A stretch of 64,000 nt of DNA from Zymomonas mobilis subsp. pomaceae ATCC 29192 (GTDB taxonomy: Bacteria; Pseudomonadota; Alphaproteobacteria; Sphingomonadales; Sphingomonadaceae), in contig NC_015709.1 in NCBI RefSeq assembly GCF_000218875.1, forward strand, positions 1,711,001-1,775,000. Reading direction: 5' to 3'. Below the pieces are notes generated by a model. The model saw only the letters and a list, made by a program, of their open reading frames with translations. It ran no database searches and was not told where the DNA came from. The position numbers and the translations under genes were made by a program. Below are positions 16,755 to 28,053 of this stretch, piece after piece (position 1 is the first letter of the stretch; each line of letters opens with the position of its first letter).

Positions 16755-16790
16755 AAAAAAGGCGTCCTCATTAAAAGAACGCCTTTTTAC
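16755..16790 (-). terminator. Terminator after rpoD
   Basis: AAAAAGGCGT / ACGCCTTTTT, 10-bp perfect stem with T tracts on both strands, 20 bp past the rpoD stop. It may also end the trmO-like transcript. Confidence 0.85.
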
Positions 16791-16807
16791 TTTAAAATGT
16801 TTAAATT

Positions 16808-18811
16808 CTAGTGGTCAAGAAAACTCCGCATCTTCCGTGAACGGGAAGGATGCTTCAATTTCCGCAAAGCTTTTGCTTCAATCTGTCGAATACGTTCACG
16901 CGTCACCGAGAATTGTTGACCCACTTCTTCCAACGTATGATCTGTATTCATACCGATACCAAAACGCATCCGCAAAACGCGTTCTTCACGAGGCGTCAAG
17001 CTGGCAAGAACACGGGTTACCGTTTCCTTCAGATTGGCCTGAATGGCAGCATCAACCGGAATAATAGCATTCTTGTCTTCGATAAAGTCACCAAGATGGC
17101 TATCTTCTTCGTCACCAATCGGGGTTTCAAGACTGATCGGCTCTTTGGCAATTTTCATCACTTTGCGCACTTTTTCAAGCGGCATCGATAGACGTTCTGC
17201 CAATTCTTCCGGCGTGGGTTCACGACCGATTTCATGTAGAATCTGACGACTGGTGCGCACCAGTTTATTGATAGTCTCGATCATATGCACCGGAATACGG
17301 ATGGTTCTTGCCTGATCTGCAATAGAACGGGTAATCGCCTGCCGAATCCACCATGTGGCATAGGTTGAAAATTTATAACCGCGCCGATATTCGAATTTAT
17401 CGACTGCCTTCATCAAACCGATGTTACCTTCCTGAATAAGATCCAGAAATTGCAAACCGCGGTTGGTGTATTTTTTGGCAATCGAGATCACAAGACGAAG
17501 ATTGGCTTCCACCATTTCGGTTTTTGCGATACGCGCTTCTCTTTCGCCTTTTTGCACCATAGTGACAATCCGGCGCAGTTCTTTCAGCGTCATACCGGTT
17601 ATTTGGGCAATATCAGCGACTTCAGAACGTATCTGTTCGATATGTTCTACTTCATTGGCGGTAAAATTAGCCCATTTCTTGTCAATTTTTGTGACCCGAT
17701 CAATCCAGCCTTCTTCCATTTCATGGCCAAGATAGGCATTCAAGAAAGAATCACGGGGCACTTTATAGCGTTCAGCCAAACGAAGCATTTGACCGTTCAA
17801 GGTGCGTAAACGGCTGTTGAAGGTATAGAGCTGTTCCACCAAAAATTCGATTTTGGCATTATGGAATTTAACGCTTTCGACCTCAGCCGTTAATTCTTCC
17901 CTTAACTGCTGATAAGCATTTTCTTTATCGGTGGGGAAATCCTCATTCACGCTAAGCGCCTTCATGCGCTCGCTTTGTAAGGTAGAAAACTGGCGATAAA
18001 GATCCGTAATTTTTGAGAATTTTTCTAAAGAGGCAGGCTTTAGCTGTTCTTCCATCTGCGCAAGAGATAAGGTATTTTCATCCTCATCATCTATCGATTC
18101 ACGGTGAATACGCTGACCGTTTTCGTCTAATTCGCCTTCTTCTTCATCCTCATCATCTTCTTTAAAGGTGGGGCCTGCGTTACGTTCAGAAATTTCATTA
18201 TCGTTATCATCGTCCTCATCCTCGAATTGTTCAGGAGAAGGTCCTTGAGACAACATGGCATCAAGATCGATAATCTCGCGGAGTTGAAGGGTGCCTTCAT
18301 TCAAGGCATCAGACCACTCAATAATGGCATCAAAGGTAATCGGGCTTTCACATAGTCCCAAGATCATCGTATCGCGACCGGCTTCAATCCGTTTGGCAAT
18401 CGCAATTTCGCCTTCACGGCTTAATAACTCAACCGCGCCCATTTCGCGAAGATACATACGGACAGGATCATCCGTGCGATCACTGGTTTCCTTTTTGACT
18501 ACGGTTGCAGGGGCAGGTGTACCTTCATCCCCCTGTAGTTCTTCGGCACCTTCTTCTTCAGACTGACCATCTTCACCGGCGTCTTCATTTTCAACAATAT
18601 TAACGCCCATTTCGGAAAGCGCCGACATAATGTCTTCAATCTGCTCCGAAGACATCTGATCCTGTGGAAGAGCCTCGTTTAGCTGATCATAAGTAACATA
18701 GCCTCGTTTTTTCGCCTGTGTTACGAATTTACGGATCGATGCTTCATTCAAATCGATCAGCGGCGCATCACTGGCATTCTTTTTTGCTTCAGCCGTAGTC
18801 GTCTCTGCCAT
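16808..18811 (-). CDS. rpoD: RNA polymerase primary sigma factor RpoD
   Basis: Housekeeping sigma factor of 667 residues. Region 1.1 lies in about the first 100 residues, then an acidic low-complexity spacer, region 1.2 ([11 protein letters not shown]), and a long non-conserved region rich in Asp/Glu. Region 2 ([49 protein letters not shown]) contacts the -10 element, region 3 follows, and region 4 ([31 protein letters not shown]) contacts the -35. The ATG follows the dnaG stop directly, so the two are one operon in the classic dnaG-rpoD arrangement. Confidence 0.98.
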   Translation of the reverse strand: MAETTTAEAKKNASDAPLIDLNEASIRKFVTQAKKRGYVTYDQLNEALPQDQMSSEQIEDIMSALSEMGVNIVENEDAGEDGQSEEEGAEELQGDEGTPAPATVVKKETSDRTDDPVRMYLREMGAVELLSREGEIAIAKRIEAGRDTMILGLCESPITFDAIIEWSDALNEGTLQLREIIDLDAMLSQGPSPEQFEDEDDDNDNEISERNAGPTFKEDDEDEEEGELDENGQRIHRESIDDEDENTLSLAQMEEQLKPASLEKFSKITDLYRQFSTLQSERMKALSVNEDFPTDKENAYQQLREELTAEVESVKFHNAKIEFLVEQLYTFNSRLRTLNGQMLRLAERYKVPRDSFLNAYLGHEMEEGWIDRVTKIDKKWANFTANEVEHIEQIRSEVADIAQITGMTLKELRRIVTMVQKGEREARIAKTEMVEANLRLVISIAKKYTNRGLQFLDLIQEGNIGLMKAVDKFEYRRGYKFSTYATWWIRQAITRSIADQARTIRIPVHMIETINKLVRTSRQILHEIGREPTPEELAERLSMPLEKVRKVMKIAKEPISLETPIGDEEDSHLGDFIEDKNAIIPVDAAIQANLKETVTRVLASLTPREERVLRMRFGIGMNTDHTLEEVGQQFSVTRERIRQIEAKALRKLKHPSRSRKMRSFLDH

Positions 18812-20686
18812 CTAGCCTTCATCCACCCTTGTTCTAAGCTCGAACTGCACGCCGAGCATATAACGTCGTTCCTGATAATCAGCACGCCGCTTGCGTAGCG
18901 AAGCGGCGACTGCCTCTAATTTTTCATAATCAGCCAGCAGACATTTTCCTGAAAACGCCTGTTTAAGCTGCCTTTCCTCGGTCGCCAAATCCTGTTCTTC
19001 GATCATAAGATCAATTAGGGCGACCAAACTTTCGACTGCTAATGCTGGTTCAATACCTGGCCGCATAAAGGGAAAGCGTATATCTTTCGCTATATCCCAA
19101 CTATCCGCCGGAAAGCCGTGATCTTTTCTCAATATGGCCTTGATCGCGGCGCTATCAAGATCTGGTTGATCAAGGATGACGGTTATTAATAATTCGCGCC
19201 ATCTTGTTAGAACAGGATCTTTGATAGAGAGCTTACTCAGCCTTTCGAGGCGCTCTGTAACGGCTTTTGGGTAAAAAGTCAGCCCGATTAGCATTTGCCG
19301 CAGATATTGATATTCGAGATCAATCTCTGCGGTCGAAATCTGTGATACAAGAACAGGAGGAGGAGATATCTCATGTCTTTTTTTTCCCTTCCATCCAAAA
19401 TTGTCAAAGAAGAAGTTCCGTAAACTCTGGCGATATTCACGAGCGATAGCCGTATTACGGCAAGAGGCCGCTAGACTGTCCAGTCTTTCTAACAATCCCA
19501 CGCGTGCTTCTGGCGCATTCGGATCTATTTTTGCTGCTTCATGTCGATACAGCAACGCACCTAGAGAAAACGGGTTTTTTATTAAGGCTTCAAAGCCATC
19601 CTTACCTTTTTCCTTTACTATATCATCCGGATCCTGACCGGCGGGTAAGGTAACAAAGGCCAGCGTTTTTCCGGGACGCGCTTGAATAAGAGCCCGCTCA
19701 GCTGCTCTTACCGCCGCTTTTTGACCCGCCTGATCTCCATCAAAGCAGAGCAGGGGGTGGTCATCCATCCGCCAAAGTCTTTCAATTTGGGCTTCCGTTA
19801 GTGCGGTTCCCAGAGGGGCAACGGCTTCATAAATGCCCGCTTCTGCTAATCCGATAACATCTAAATATCCTTCCACGACAATCAAACGTTGTTGCTGACG
19901 AGAAGACTGGCTAGCCATATCCAAATTGTAAAGGGTATGTCCCTTATCAAAAAGGGATGTTTCCGGTGAGTTAAGATATTTTGGGCCTGCATCCGGTGAG
20001 ATATTCAAGCCGCTTAAACCCTCTAACCGTCGCCCTCCAAAGGCAATTGTCCGAGAACGTTGATCCCGGATAGGAATCATTAAGCGTCCTCTGAAACGGT
20101 CATAAGGTTCGCGCCCTTCCACCGAGATCAAGAGACCTGTTTCAATCAGTTTTTCAAGGCCGTGGTGGGCTAAAGCATTTTTTAACCGCCCCCGAGCATT
20201 AGGGGCAAAGCCCAATCCAAAACGGGCAGCGGTCGCCGGAGATATGCCGCGTTCCTGTAAATAAGCCCTGACAGGCGTACCTTCAATACCGTGAAGCTGT
20301 GCTGTAAACCATTCGGCGGCTTCTGCCATCACATCATAAAGGGTAGCTGCCCGTTTTGCTTGTTGAATCGCTCTTGGATCGGGTTCGGGAATATCCATCC
20401 CCACTTGCGCTGCTAATTCTTTTACCGCTTCTATGAAGGGTAAGCCACGCGTTTCGGTCAGAAATCGGATAGCATCGCCATGGGCACCGCACCCGAAGCA
20501 ATGATAAAATCCTTTTTCATCATTGACATAGAAACTTGGGGTTTTTTCGTTATGGAAAGGGCAACAAGCGCGAAATTCTCTTCCGGCGCGCGTCAGCTTG
20601 ACGCTGCGGCCGATTAGAGTAGACAACGTTATCCGTTGACGTAACTCGTCTAGAAATTCAGGTGGAAGAAAGTGACCAGTGGTCAT
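18812..20686 (-). CDS. dnaG: DNA primase DnaG
   Basis: Synthesises RNA primers at the replication fork with the DnaB helicase. The CHC2 zinc-binding domain is clear (CCPFHNEKTPSFYV ... YHCFGCGAHGDAI), followed by the TOPRIM catalytic core (VVEGYLDVIGLAEAG and LCFDGDQAGQKAA) and a helicase-binding C-terminal region. The frame is open 41 codons further upstream to 20809, but those residues look unrelated to primases. The ATG at 20686, starting MTTGHFLPPEFLDELRQR, is a typical primase N-terminus and gives 624 residues. A hairpin sits in the upstream leader at 20806-20831. Confidence 0.96.
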   Translation of the reverse strand: MTTGHFLPPEFLDELRQRITLSTLIGRSVKLTRAGREFRACCPFHNEKTPSFYVNDEKGFYHCFGCGAHGDAIRFLTETRGLPFIEAVKELAAQVGMDIPEPDPRAIQQAKRAATLYDVMAEAAEWFTAQLHGIEGTPVRAYLQERGISPATAARFGLGFAPNARGRLKNALAHHGLEKLIETGLLISVEGREPYDRFRGRLMIPIRDQRSRTIAFGGRRLEGLSGLNISPDAGPKYLNSPETSLFDKGHTLYNLDMASQSSRQQQRLIVVEGYLDVIGLAEAGIYEAVAPLGTALTEAQIERLWRMDDHPLLCFDGDQAGQKAAVRAAERALIQARPGKTLAFVTLPAGQDPDDIVKEKGKDGFEALIKNPFSLGALLYRHEAAKIDPNAPEARVGLLERLDSLAASCRNTAIAREYRQSLRNFFFDNFGWKGKKRHEISPPPVLVSQISTAEIDLEYQYLRQMLIGLTFYPKAVTERLERLSKLSIKDPVLTRWRELLITVILDQPDLDSAAIKAILRKDHGFPADSWDIAKDIRFPFMRPGIEPALAVESLVALIDLMIEEQDLATEERQLKQAFSGKCLLADYEKLEAVAASLRKRRADYQERRYMLGVQFELRTRVDEG

Positions 20687-21065
20687 TACTATCCCATCAG
20701 ACCCTAAAGCAGAAAAACGGATAATGCGGGGGAAATTATCGTTGCCGACAGCCCACAAATTCAGAACTTTTTGTAAGATATGGGTATGATTGCTGACCCA
20801 TTTTAGCATCAGGAAAATATTGGCCTGATGCGTATCCTATCTAACGATACCGTCCCGGACAAAAGGGATAGAATTAGGATATAAAAAAACGGGTAGAAGC
20901 AAAATACCGAATCACCCCGTAATTATACCCCTCTATCAGAAGAAAAATTATTTTTCTAGATGAAAAGATGGTTCAAAGCTTATCAGATATATCCCAAAAA
21001 TAAGGGAAATCTTAATATCTCAAAGGGTAAAGATAGGGCCTTTTCGACAGCCTATTTTCAGATCC
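20687..21065. other. Gap upstream of dnaG
   Basis: 379 bp between the AEC carrier and dnaG. It contains the perfect hairpin at 20806-20831, an AT-only palindrome AGAAAAAT-T-ATTTTTCT at 20941-20957, and probably the dnaG-rpoD promoter. No convincing gene; an 18-codon ATG frame at 20827 has nothing to support it. Confidence 0.4.
20806..20831 (-). repeat. Hairpin in the dnaG leader
   Basis: Perfect 8-bp inverted repeat GCATCAGG / CCTGATGC with a 10-nt loop, about 120 bp before the preferred dnaG start. No T tract follows on the minus strand, so an ordinary terminator is unlikely. Confidence 0.5.
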
Positions 21066-21986
21066 TTATCCTAAAAAATGAGAAATAAGAACAAGCGTTC
21101 CTAACGAGATAGCTGTTGTCAGAACTATGGCTCGAGAGCAAATTGTATCATCTGCGCCGTATTCTAACGCCAATAAGGCGGTAATATTGCCGACCGGCAT
21201 AGCGATCATAAGGATAATCAGCTTAGATACCCTATCATTCCAGCCTATTATTCTAAAAATACCTAGTAATAGAAGCGGTAATACAATCATTTTCAGGAGA
21301 GAAAATGTTAAAATTCGACGATTAGTGATAATATCAAGAAGGCGATGCTGAGCAATAGATACCCCGATTAAAAACATGGCTAGCACAACTGCGCAACGCC
21401 CCATTTCTAAGGTCATATTATTTATAAATTTGGGTAATTTGATACCTGTGGCCAAGACAAGAATAAGTGCGAGACAGGCCATAAATCCGGGATTGAGCAG
21501 CTTTTTTAAAGTGGCAAGATTTAAATGCGTAACCGTCTGATCGCTGGCCGATTGAACGATATAGACGCCATAGGTATAAATCAGGATATTATAAACAAGG
21601 ATATAAATTGAGACATCAATAACAATGGATGGCCCAAAAATAGATTGCGCTACGGGAATGCCCATAAAACCGACATTGGGGAATACAGTGAGCAAAGCGT
21701 AAAGGGGCCGTTGATCTTTCAAAGTACGGGAAATATTGTTATAAAGATAGGCGACAAAGATTAAGCCTATAAACACTAGTGAAGCGATGACAAAGTTAAG
21801 GATAATGCCATCTAAATTAGTTTCTTTGGCCGCATACCCTGCACCCGATAGAATAAGGGCCGGATTAAATACATTGACGACAAGGCGCGAAAGTTCTGCC
21901 GCGCCTTTATGGGATATCCAACTAATCCGATGGCATATTGCGCCTAAAGTGATAATGGCCGCTAATACGAGCATTTGATCTAACAT
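21066..21986 (-). CDS. AEC (auxin efflux carrier) family transporter
   Basis: A 306-residue inner-membrane protein with about ten predicted membrane helices in two similar halves. Family signs are ELSRLVVNVFNPALILSG near residue 32, TVFPNVGFMGIPV near 105 (the conserved crossover motif with Gly and Pro), and VLAMFLIGVSIAQHRL near 205. Bacterial AEC members include malate and malonate carriers, but the substrate cannot be read from sequence. It sits between yqeY and dnaG without obvious functional linkage. Confidence 0.88.
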   Translation of the reverse strand: MLDQMLVLAAIITLGAICHRISWISHKGAAELSRLVVNVFNPALILSGAGYAAKETNLDGIILNFVIASLVFIGLIFVAYLYNNISRTLKDQRPLYALLTVFPNVGFMGIPVAQSIFGPSIVIDVSIYILVYNILIYTYGVYIVQSASDQTVTHLNLATLKKLLNPGFMACLALILVLATGIKLPKFINNMTLEMGRCAVVLAMFLIGVSIAQHRLLDIITNRRILTFSLLKMIVLPLLLLGIFRIIGWNDRVSKLIILMIAMPVGNITALLALEYGADDTICSRAIVLTTAISLGTLVLISHFLG

Positions 21987-22143
21987 TTTATGCGCTCGCT
22001 AGCCCAAAATATTTAAGATTTATAATCGGAGTAAACGGTACAATTTCTTTTAAAAAAGAATTATTCTTAAAATAAGACATATGTTGTATGACATTATATT
22101 GAATCATAGATAATAATATCTTTTAATGTAAAAATATTGAAAT

Positions 22144-22178
22144 AAAAAGGCAGATAGTTACGCTCTATCTGCCTTTTT
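22144..22178 (-). terminator. Terminator after yqeY
   Basis: AAAAAGGCAGATA / TATCTGCCTTTTT, 13-bp perfect stem, 9-nt loop, T tracts on both strands, 26 bp after the yqeY stop. Confidence 0.88.
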
Positions 22179-22203
22179 ATTTATAGTTTATTGGTATGTG
22201 AAT

Positions 22204-22662
22204 TTAATTATTATTTAATAATGATTTTACTAAAGGACCTGCTTTGCTCATATCCATTTCGCTAGCATAGCGCTCTTTTATAAGTGCCATCACTTTACCC
22301 ATATCTTTGATAGAGCTCGCTGAAGTTTCCGCAATCAAACCCGTAATAGCGACTTTGGCTTCTTCTTCGCTCATTTGTTTGGGTAAAAAGCTATTAATCG
22401 TTTTTAATTCGGCCTCTTCTTTAGCTGCCAATTCTGGCCGACCGCCTTTTTCATACATATCAATTGATTCGCGGCGTTGCTTAGCCATTTTTAACAATAC
22501 TTCGATAACAAGCTTATCATCATCAATGGTATCATTGCCGGTGCGTTCTTCAATATCACGATACCGGATAGCCGCCTGAATCAGGCGAAGCGCGGCGGTG
22601 GTTTCGCTATCGCGCGCTTTCATAGCCGTAATTAATGCGGCTTTGACATCATCTCTTATCAT
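22204..22662 (-). CDS. GatB/YqeY domain-containing protein
   Basis: A 152-residue helical protein homologous to the C-terminal YqeY domain of the GatB amidotransferase subunit. IRDDVKAALITAMKARDSETTAALRLI at the start, VLLKMAKQRRESIDMYEKGGRPELAAKEEAEL in the middle and the final MGKVMALIKERYASEMDMSKAGPLVKSLL are typical. The domain binds tRNA in GatCAB; the free-standing protein has no proven role. It is usually encoded next to carA or dnaG, as here, divergent from carA. Confidence 0.9.
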   Translation of the reverse strand: MIRDDVKAALITAMKARDSETTAALRLIQAAIRYRDIEERTGNDTIDDDKLVIEVLLKMAKQRRESIDMYEKGGRPELAAKEEAELKTINSFLPKQMSEEEAKVAITGLIAETSASSIKDMGKVMALIKERYASEMDMSKAGPLVKSLLNNN

Positions 22663-22838
22663 AAAAACTGCCTTTATTTTGGGAATTAGGGGGATTCATC
22701 TCTGTTATTGGGTAAAAAAACAACCATATATAAAACGGATATCAGACCGGGAAACAGGGTAATTATCCGAGAAATAAACGGGGGAAAGAAAGAAAGCGGG
22801 TAAAATAGCGCATATTTGTTCATTTTAATAGATTGACC

Positions 22839-22875
22839 AGATAAACCGCCCCCCTTACTGATGCGCCGTTTATCT
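22839..22875 (+). repeat. Inverted repeat in the carA leader
   Basis: Perfect AGATAAAC / GTTTATCT (8 bp) with a C-rich 21-nt loop, ending 32 bp upstream of the carA start. It could be a leader hairpin controlling carAB or an operator. Confidence 0.4.
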
Positions 22876-22907
22876 ATTTCCCGCCAGCATGAAAAGGAGC
22901 TCCATAG

Positions 22908-24080
22908 GTGGCCGATCCCATATCTGCACGCCCCCCGGAAGGCGCAACCGGGGTTTTGGTCTTAGCCGACGGTAAAATGATATGGGGCCGTGGTTTTGGT
23001 GCTACCGGCGCAAAAGTAGGCGAAGTCTGTTTCCATACCGCTATGACCGGTTATGAAGAAATCATGACGGACCCTAGTTTTGCCAGCCAGATCATCAATT
23101 TCACTTTTCCCCATATCGGTAATGTCGGTGCTAATAGAGAGGATGTCGAAGCAAATACCCTGCATGCTCTTGGTTGTGTAGTCCGGGATGATGTCACAGC
23201 GCCTTCTAACTTTCGTAGTTTATGGCGTTTTGATACGTGGTTAAAAAATCACGATCGCATCGGCCTATCCGGAGTAGATACCCGTGCCTTAACTAGTTTA
23301 TTGCGTATGGGTGGGGCTCAAAATGCTGTCATCGCCCATAATCCAGAGGGTATCTTTGACATTGCCGCGCTAATTGAAACCGCACGTTCATGGCCTGGTT
23401 TAAAGGGTATGGATCTTGCAAAAGAGGTCTCTACCCATCAGAGCTATCAGTGGGATGAGGGGGTATGGTCCTTACAAGAAGGCTATGCTTCACATGTCCA
23501 AAATGCTGGTGGCCCCCATGTTGTGGCAATTGATTATGGATTAAAATATAATATCCTTCGAAATTTAGTCAGTGCTGGCGCGCGGGTTACTGTTGTCAAA
23601 GCGACGGCTAACTTTGATGAGGTCATGGCTTATAAGCCCGATGGCGTTTTCCTCTCGAATGGACCGGGTGATCCGGCGGCAACCGCAGAATATGCAGTGC
23701 CGTTGATTAAGCAGTTGTTAGATATTAAAATGCCGTTATTTGGTATCTGCTTGGGTCATCAACTTCTGGCGTTAGCTGTTGGCGCTTCTACCTACAAAAT
23801 GCATCAGGGACATCGCGGCGCTAATCATCCCGTCAAAAGATTAGGGGATGGTAAAGTCGAAATTACCTCTATGAATCATGGTTTTGCGGTAGATACAAAA
23901 AGTTTACCATCCTGTGCCCGCCAGACGCATGTTTCGCTCTTTGATGGTTCTCTTGCCGGTATCGAGCTAACAGATCGGCCTGCTTTTTCGGTGCAATATC
24001 ACCCTGAGGCCAGCCCTGGCCCACAAGACAGTCATTATCTGTTTTCTAAATTCGTCGATCTTATTAAGAGGGAACAATAA
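22908..24080 (+). CDS. carA: Carbamoyl-phosphate synthase small subunit
   Basis: Glutamine amidotransferase subunit that hydrolyses glutamine and feeds ammonia to CarB, for arginine and pyrimidine synthesis. It has 390 residues. The N-terminal CPSase domain begins GVLVLADGKMIWGRGFG and contains FHTAMTGYEEIMTDPSF. The class I GATase domain has FLSNGPGDP, the nucleophile loop GICLGHQ and the catalytic HPEASPGP. It starts with GTG; AAAGGAG lies about 9 nt upstream, and no ATG in frame preserves the N-terminus. carB follows after 63 bp. Confidence 0.97.
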   Translation: MADPISARPPEGATGVLVLADGKMIWGRGFGATGAKVGEVCFHTAMTGYEEIMTDPSFASQIINFTFPHIGNVGANREDVEANTLHALGCVVRDDVTAPSNFRSLWRFDTWLKNHDRIGLSGVDTRALTSLLRMGGAQNAVIAHNPEGIFDIAALIETARSWPGLKGMDLAKEVSTHQSYQWDEGVWSLQEGYASHVQNAGGPHVVAIDYGLKYNILRNLVSAGARVTVVKATANFDEVMAYKPDGVFLSNGPGDPAATAEYAVPLIKQLLDIKMPLFGICLGHQLLALAVGASTYKMHQGHRGANHPVKRLGDGKVEITSMNHGFAVDTKSLPSCARQTHVSLFDGSLAGIELTDRPAFSVQYHPEASPGPQDSHYLFSKFVDLIKREQ

Positions 24081-24146
24081 AATGCGGGTTCTCCGCATTT
24101 CCTCTTCGTTTCTTTTCCTTTCTTCTTTCCCGCTAAGGTTTTTGTG

Positions 24147-27100
24147 ATGCCTAAAAGAACCGATCTTCAATCGATTATGATTATCGGCGCTGGCCCGATC
24201 GTCATTGGTCAGGCCTGTGAGTTCGATTATTCCGGTACACAGGCGTGTAAAGCCCTGCGGGAAGAGGGCTATCGGGTTATTCTGGTCAATTCCAATCCGG
24301 CCACCATTATGACCGATCCCGATATGGCGGATGCAACCTACATCGAACCCATTACACCCGAAGTTGTTGCCCGTATTATTGAAAAAGAACGCCCCGATGC
24401 GTTGTTGCCTACCATGGGGGGGCAGACCGCTTTAAATACCGCTTTAGCCTTGGCGCGTGATGGGACGTTAGAGAAGTACGGCTGTGAAATGATAGGCGCG
24501 GATGCGACTGCCATTGATAAGGCAGAAGACCGCTTAAAATTTCGTCAGGCGATGGATAAAATTGGACTTGAAAGTCCGCGTTCTTCTGTCGCGCATTCAT
24601 TGGAAGAGGCCTTGGATGGCCTTGCCCATGTGGGTTTACCTACCATTATTCGGCCTTCTTTTACTATGGGCGGAACGGGTGGCGGGGTCGCCTATAATAA
24701 AGAAGAATTTATCGATATTGTTTCCGGCGGTTTAGCGGCTTCTCCCACGCGTGAAGTGCTGATCGAAGAATCAGTCATTGGTTGGAAAGAATACGAAATG
24801 GAGGTCGTTCGCGACCGCCATGATAACTGTATCATCATTTGTTCGATTGAAAATATCGACCCTATGGGGGTGCATACCGGAGATTCTATCACAGTTGCGC
24901 CTGCATTAACCATGACTGATAAAGAATATCAGATTATGCGAAATGCCGCGATCGCAGTATTACGGGAAATCGGGGTTGAAACGGGTGGCTCAAATGTGCA
25001 GTTTGCCTTAAATCCTGAAAATGGCCGACTAGTGGTGATCGAGATGAATCCACGGGTTAGCCGTTCTTCTGCGCTTGCCTCCAAAGCAACGGGATTTCCT
25101 ATTGCCAAAGTGGCTACTAAATTAGCCGTAGGCTATACCCTTGATGAAATTACTAATGATATAACGGGGGCAACGCCGGCTAGTTTTGAGCCGACAATTG
25201 ACTATATCGTTACAAAAATACCGCGTTTCGCCTTTGAAAAATTTAAAAATGCAAAACCCTTACTGACAACCGCTATGAAGTCGGTTGGCGAAGTGATGGC
25301 GATTGGTCGTTCCTTCCCTGAAAGTCTGCAAAAGGCGTTACGGGGACTTGAAAGCGGTCTTTCGGGTCTCGATCCGGTTGAAAATTTAGTAGGCGCCAAT
25401 CACTCTGTTATTGAGGCTGAATTAGCCAAGCCGACGCCTGATCGCTTATTAGTAGCCGCGCAAGCCTTACGGGAAGGCATGACCGTTGCTGAAATCTGCC
25501 ATATTACGGCTTATGATCCATGGTTTATCGAAAGATTAGCCGAAATCATTACTGCTGAAAATCAGATTATCAAAAATGGCCTGCCTTTGGATGCGGAAGC
25601 CTTTCGTCAGTTGAAATCGCTCGGCTTCTCTGACCAACGCCTTGCTAAACTGGCGCTCGAATCCTCGAATATCCGTGGATTGGGGCAGGCGCAGGCGGCG
25701 GGCTCGGGTATTGTTCACGACGCTCTGACGGCCATGACAGGCGGTATTACAGAACAAGAAGTGCGTGCACTCCGTCACAGTCTGAATATCCGACCCGTCT
25801 TTAAGCGTATTGATAGTTGCGCTGCCGAATTTGAAGCCAAAACGCCCTATATGTATTCCACTTATGAAGCGCCTTTCTTTGGCGAAGCGATATGCGAATC
25901 GCAACCGACAGATAGAAAGAAGGTCGTTATTTTGGGGGGCGGTCCCAACCGAATTGGGCAGGGCTTAGAATTTGATTATTGCTGTTGTCATGCCTGTTTT
26001 GCCTTGGAAGCGGTGGGTTATGAGACAATCATGATCAACTGTAATCCAGAAACGGTTTCAACTGATTACGACACCTCCGACCGCTTGTACTTTGAGCCAT
26101 TAACGGGCGAAGATGTGCTAGAAATCCTGTATAAAGAACAGCAAAAAGGTACCCTTGCTGGTGTTATTGTGCAGTTTGGAGGCCAGACGCCTTTGAAATT
26201 GGCGGCTGAAATCGAAAAGGCCGGTATTACTATCTTGGGCACTAGCCCTGATGCGATTGATCTGGCCGAAGATCGTGAACGCTTTTCAGCCTTGGTAACT
26301 CAGTTAGGGCTGTTACAACCTGCCAATGGCATCGCGCGGAGCCGTGATGAAGCGATTACGGTTGCTGAACGTATCGGTTATCCGATTTTAATCCGACCTT
26401 CCTATGTTTTAGGGGGGCGCGCGATGGAAATCATTGATAGCCCTCGTCAGCTTGACGACTACATTCATACAGCGGTTAAGGTATCGGGAGAATCTCCGGT
26501 ACTTATTGATCAATATCTTCGCGATGCTATCGAAGTTGATGTTGATGCTATTGCTGACGGGGATGATGTCGTTGTCGCAGGCATTCTTCAACATATTGAA
26601 GAAGCGGGTATCCATTCAGGCGATAGCGCCTGTTCTATTCCGCCTTATAGCCTGCCTGAAAATATTATTGCCGAGATTAAAACTCAAACTGATAAGTTAG
26701 CGCGCGCTTTAAAGGTGCAAGGGCTAATGAATGTTCAATTTGCAGTTAAGGATGGTCAGGTTTACCTTATCGAGGTTAATCCCCGAGCCAGCCGTACGGT
26801 ACCTTTTGTTGCGAAAGCCGATGGCCGACCTGTTGCACAGGTGGCTGCACGGGTCATGGCAGGTGAGAAATTACGCAATTTGCCGGAAATCAGTTGGCCC
26901 AAAGGCTATACCGCCGTCAAAGAAGCGGTTTTCCCTTGGGCGCGTTTCCCTGGGGTTGATCCTGTATTATCCCCGGAAATGAAATCCACGGGTGAAGTCA
27001 TGGGAATCGATATAGATTTCCCGATGGCTTTTGCCAAAGCACAGCTGGCTGCCGGTAATGCTTTACCACGCTCAGGAACTTTCTTTATTTCAGTAAAAGA

Positions 27101-27479
27101 TAGTGACAAAGCCCAGATTGTGGAATCTTTACGGGCTTTAACCGATTTGGGTATTAAATTGGTTGCTACTGATGGCACAGCCAACTACCTAAAAGAGCAG
27201 GGTGTTCCCGTAGATCGGGTTAATAAAGTACGGCAAGGTAGACCCCATATTGTGGATCTTATCAAAGATGGTGCTATTGCTTTAGTGGTCAATACAACAG
27301 AAGGATGGCAGTCGCTTCAGGATTCGGCCTCTATCCGCTCTTCGGTTGTTTTAGCACCTGTGCCTTATTTCACGACAGCCGCTGCGGCTGTGATCGCCGC
27401 TGAAGCTATTGTCGCAATTAAAGCGCGAAAGCTTGAAGTCCGCTCTTTACAATCCTATCATGCCTTGATGCACGTCTGA
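24147..27479 (+). CDS. carB: Carbamoyl-phosphate synthase large subunit
   Basis: Makes carbamoyl phosphate from bicarbonate, ammonia and two ATP. The chain is about 1110 residues with two homologous ATP-grasp halves. The first has [19 protein letters not shown] near residue 12 and [13 protein letters not shown] near 170. The second has [19 protein letters not shown] and [14 protein letters not shown]. The C-terminal MGS-like allosteric domain ([15 protein letters not shown] onward) binds effectors. A GTG directly precedes the chosen ATG, so the start could be 24144. It shares an operon with carA. Confidence 0.97.
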   Translation: MPKRTDLQSIMIIGAGPIVIGQACEFDYSGTQACKALREEGYRVILVNSNPATIMTDPDMADATYIEPITPEVVARIIEKERPDALLPTMGGQTALNTALALARDGTLEKYGCEMIGADATAIDKAEDRLKFRQAMDKIGLESPRSSVAHSLEEALDGLAHVGLPTIIRPSFTMGGTGGGVAYNKEEFIDIVSGGLAASPTREVLIEESVIGWKEYEMEVVRDRHDNCIIICSIENIDPMGVHTGDSITVAPALTMTDKEYQIMRNAAIAVLREIGVETGGSNVQFALNPENGRLVVIEMNPRVSRSSALASKATGFPIAKVATKLAVGYTLDEITNDITGATPASFEPTIDYIVTKIPRFAFEKFKNAKPLLTTAMKSVGEVMAIGRSFPESLQKALRGLESGLSGLDPVENLVGANHSVIEAELAKPTPDRLLVAAQALREGMTVAEICHITAYDPWFIERLAEIITAENQIIKNGLPLDAEAFRQLKSLGFSDQRLAKLALESSNIRGLGQAQAAGSGIVHDALTAMTGGITEQEVRALRHSLNIRPVFKRIDSCAAEFEAKTPYMYSTYEAPFFGEAICESQPTDRKKVVILGGGPNRIGQGLEFDYCCCHACFALEAVGYETIMINCNPETVSTDYDTSDRLYFEPLTGEDVLEILYKEQQKGTLAGVIVQFGGQTPLKLAAEIEKAGITILGTSPDAIDLAEDRERFSALVTQLGLLQPANGIARSRDEAITVAERIGYPILIRPSYVLGGRAMEIIDSPRQLDDYIHTAVKVSGESPVLIDQYLRDAIEVDVDAIADGDDVVVAGILQHIEEAGIHSGDSACSIPPYSLPENIIAEIKTQTDKLARALKVQGLMNVQFAVKDGQVYLIEVNPRASRTVPFVAKADGRPVAQVAARVMAGEKLRNLPEISWPKGYTAVKEAVFPWARFPGVDPVLSPEMKSTGEVMGIDIDFPMAFAKAQLAAGNALPRSGTFFISVKDSDKAQIVESLRALTDLGIKLVATDGTANYLKEQGVPVDRVNKVRQGRPHIVDLIKDGAIALVVNTTEGWQSLQDSASIRSSVVLAPVPYFTTAAAAVIAAEAIVAIKARKLEVRSLQSYHALMHV

Positions 27480-27560
27480 TCCCAGCCATTTGTTGAGTGC
27501 TAATGGGGTTATATTTAGCCCTTTATGGGATTTACTTTTATCGTTTAGGGGATATTGCCT

Positions 27561-28037
27561 ATGGCAGCCCAAGAAAAAATACCAATGCTTATTGAAGGTC
27601 ATCATATGTTGACCGAGGAGCTGGCTCGATTACAGGCTGAAAGGCCTAAAATCATCGACGCGATCGAAGAAGCGCGCGCGCATGGTGACTTGTCTGAAAA
27701 TGCAGAATATCATGCTGCCAAAGAACGGCAAGGACAAGTCGAAGCGATGGTTGCCGATATTGAAGGCAAACTGAGTCGCGCACTTATCATCGATCCCAAG
27801 ACGCTATCAGGTGATAAAGTCATCTTCGGGGCGACCGTGCATCTCTTAGATGAAGATGATAAACCGGTTAAATATCAAATCGTCGGTCAGACCGAAGCAA
27901 ACGCCAAAAGTGGTCGAATTTCTTATAATTCACCCCTTGGACGCGCTTTAATTGGCCGTAAAGTTGATGATGAAATCGAGGTGACTGTACCTTCAGGTGA
28001 CCGCTATTATCTGATTTCCAAAATTGAATTTATTTAA
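27561..28037 (+). CDS. greA: Transcription elongation factor GreA
   Basis: Stimulates RNA cleavage by backtracked RNA polymerase. At 158 residues it is of normal length. The N-terminal coiled coil ([20 protein letters not shown]) carries the acidic tip ([20 protein letters not shown]), including the Asp and Glu that enter the polymerase channel. The FKBP-like C-terminal domain ends [22 protein letters not shown]. An in-frame TTG lies two codons upstream, but the ATG at 27561 has AGGGGAT at good spacing. Confidence 0.97.
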   Translation: MAAQEKIPMLIEGHHMLTEELARLQAERPKIIDAIEEARAHGDLSENAEYHAAKERQGQVEAMVADIEGKLSRALIIDPKTLSGDKVIFGATVHLLDEDDKPVKYQIVGQTEANAKSGRISYNSPLGRALIGRKVDDEIEVTVPSGDRYYLISKIEFI

Positions 28038-28053
28038 GCTTGGATTTTAGGGC

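Noticed and set aside
20687..20809. In-frame N-terminal extension of DNA primase
   Set aside because: The 41 residues are unlike any primase and overlap a perfect hairpin; the ATG at 20686 gives the typical start.
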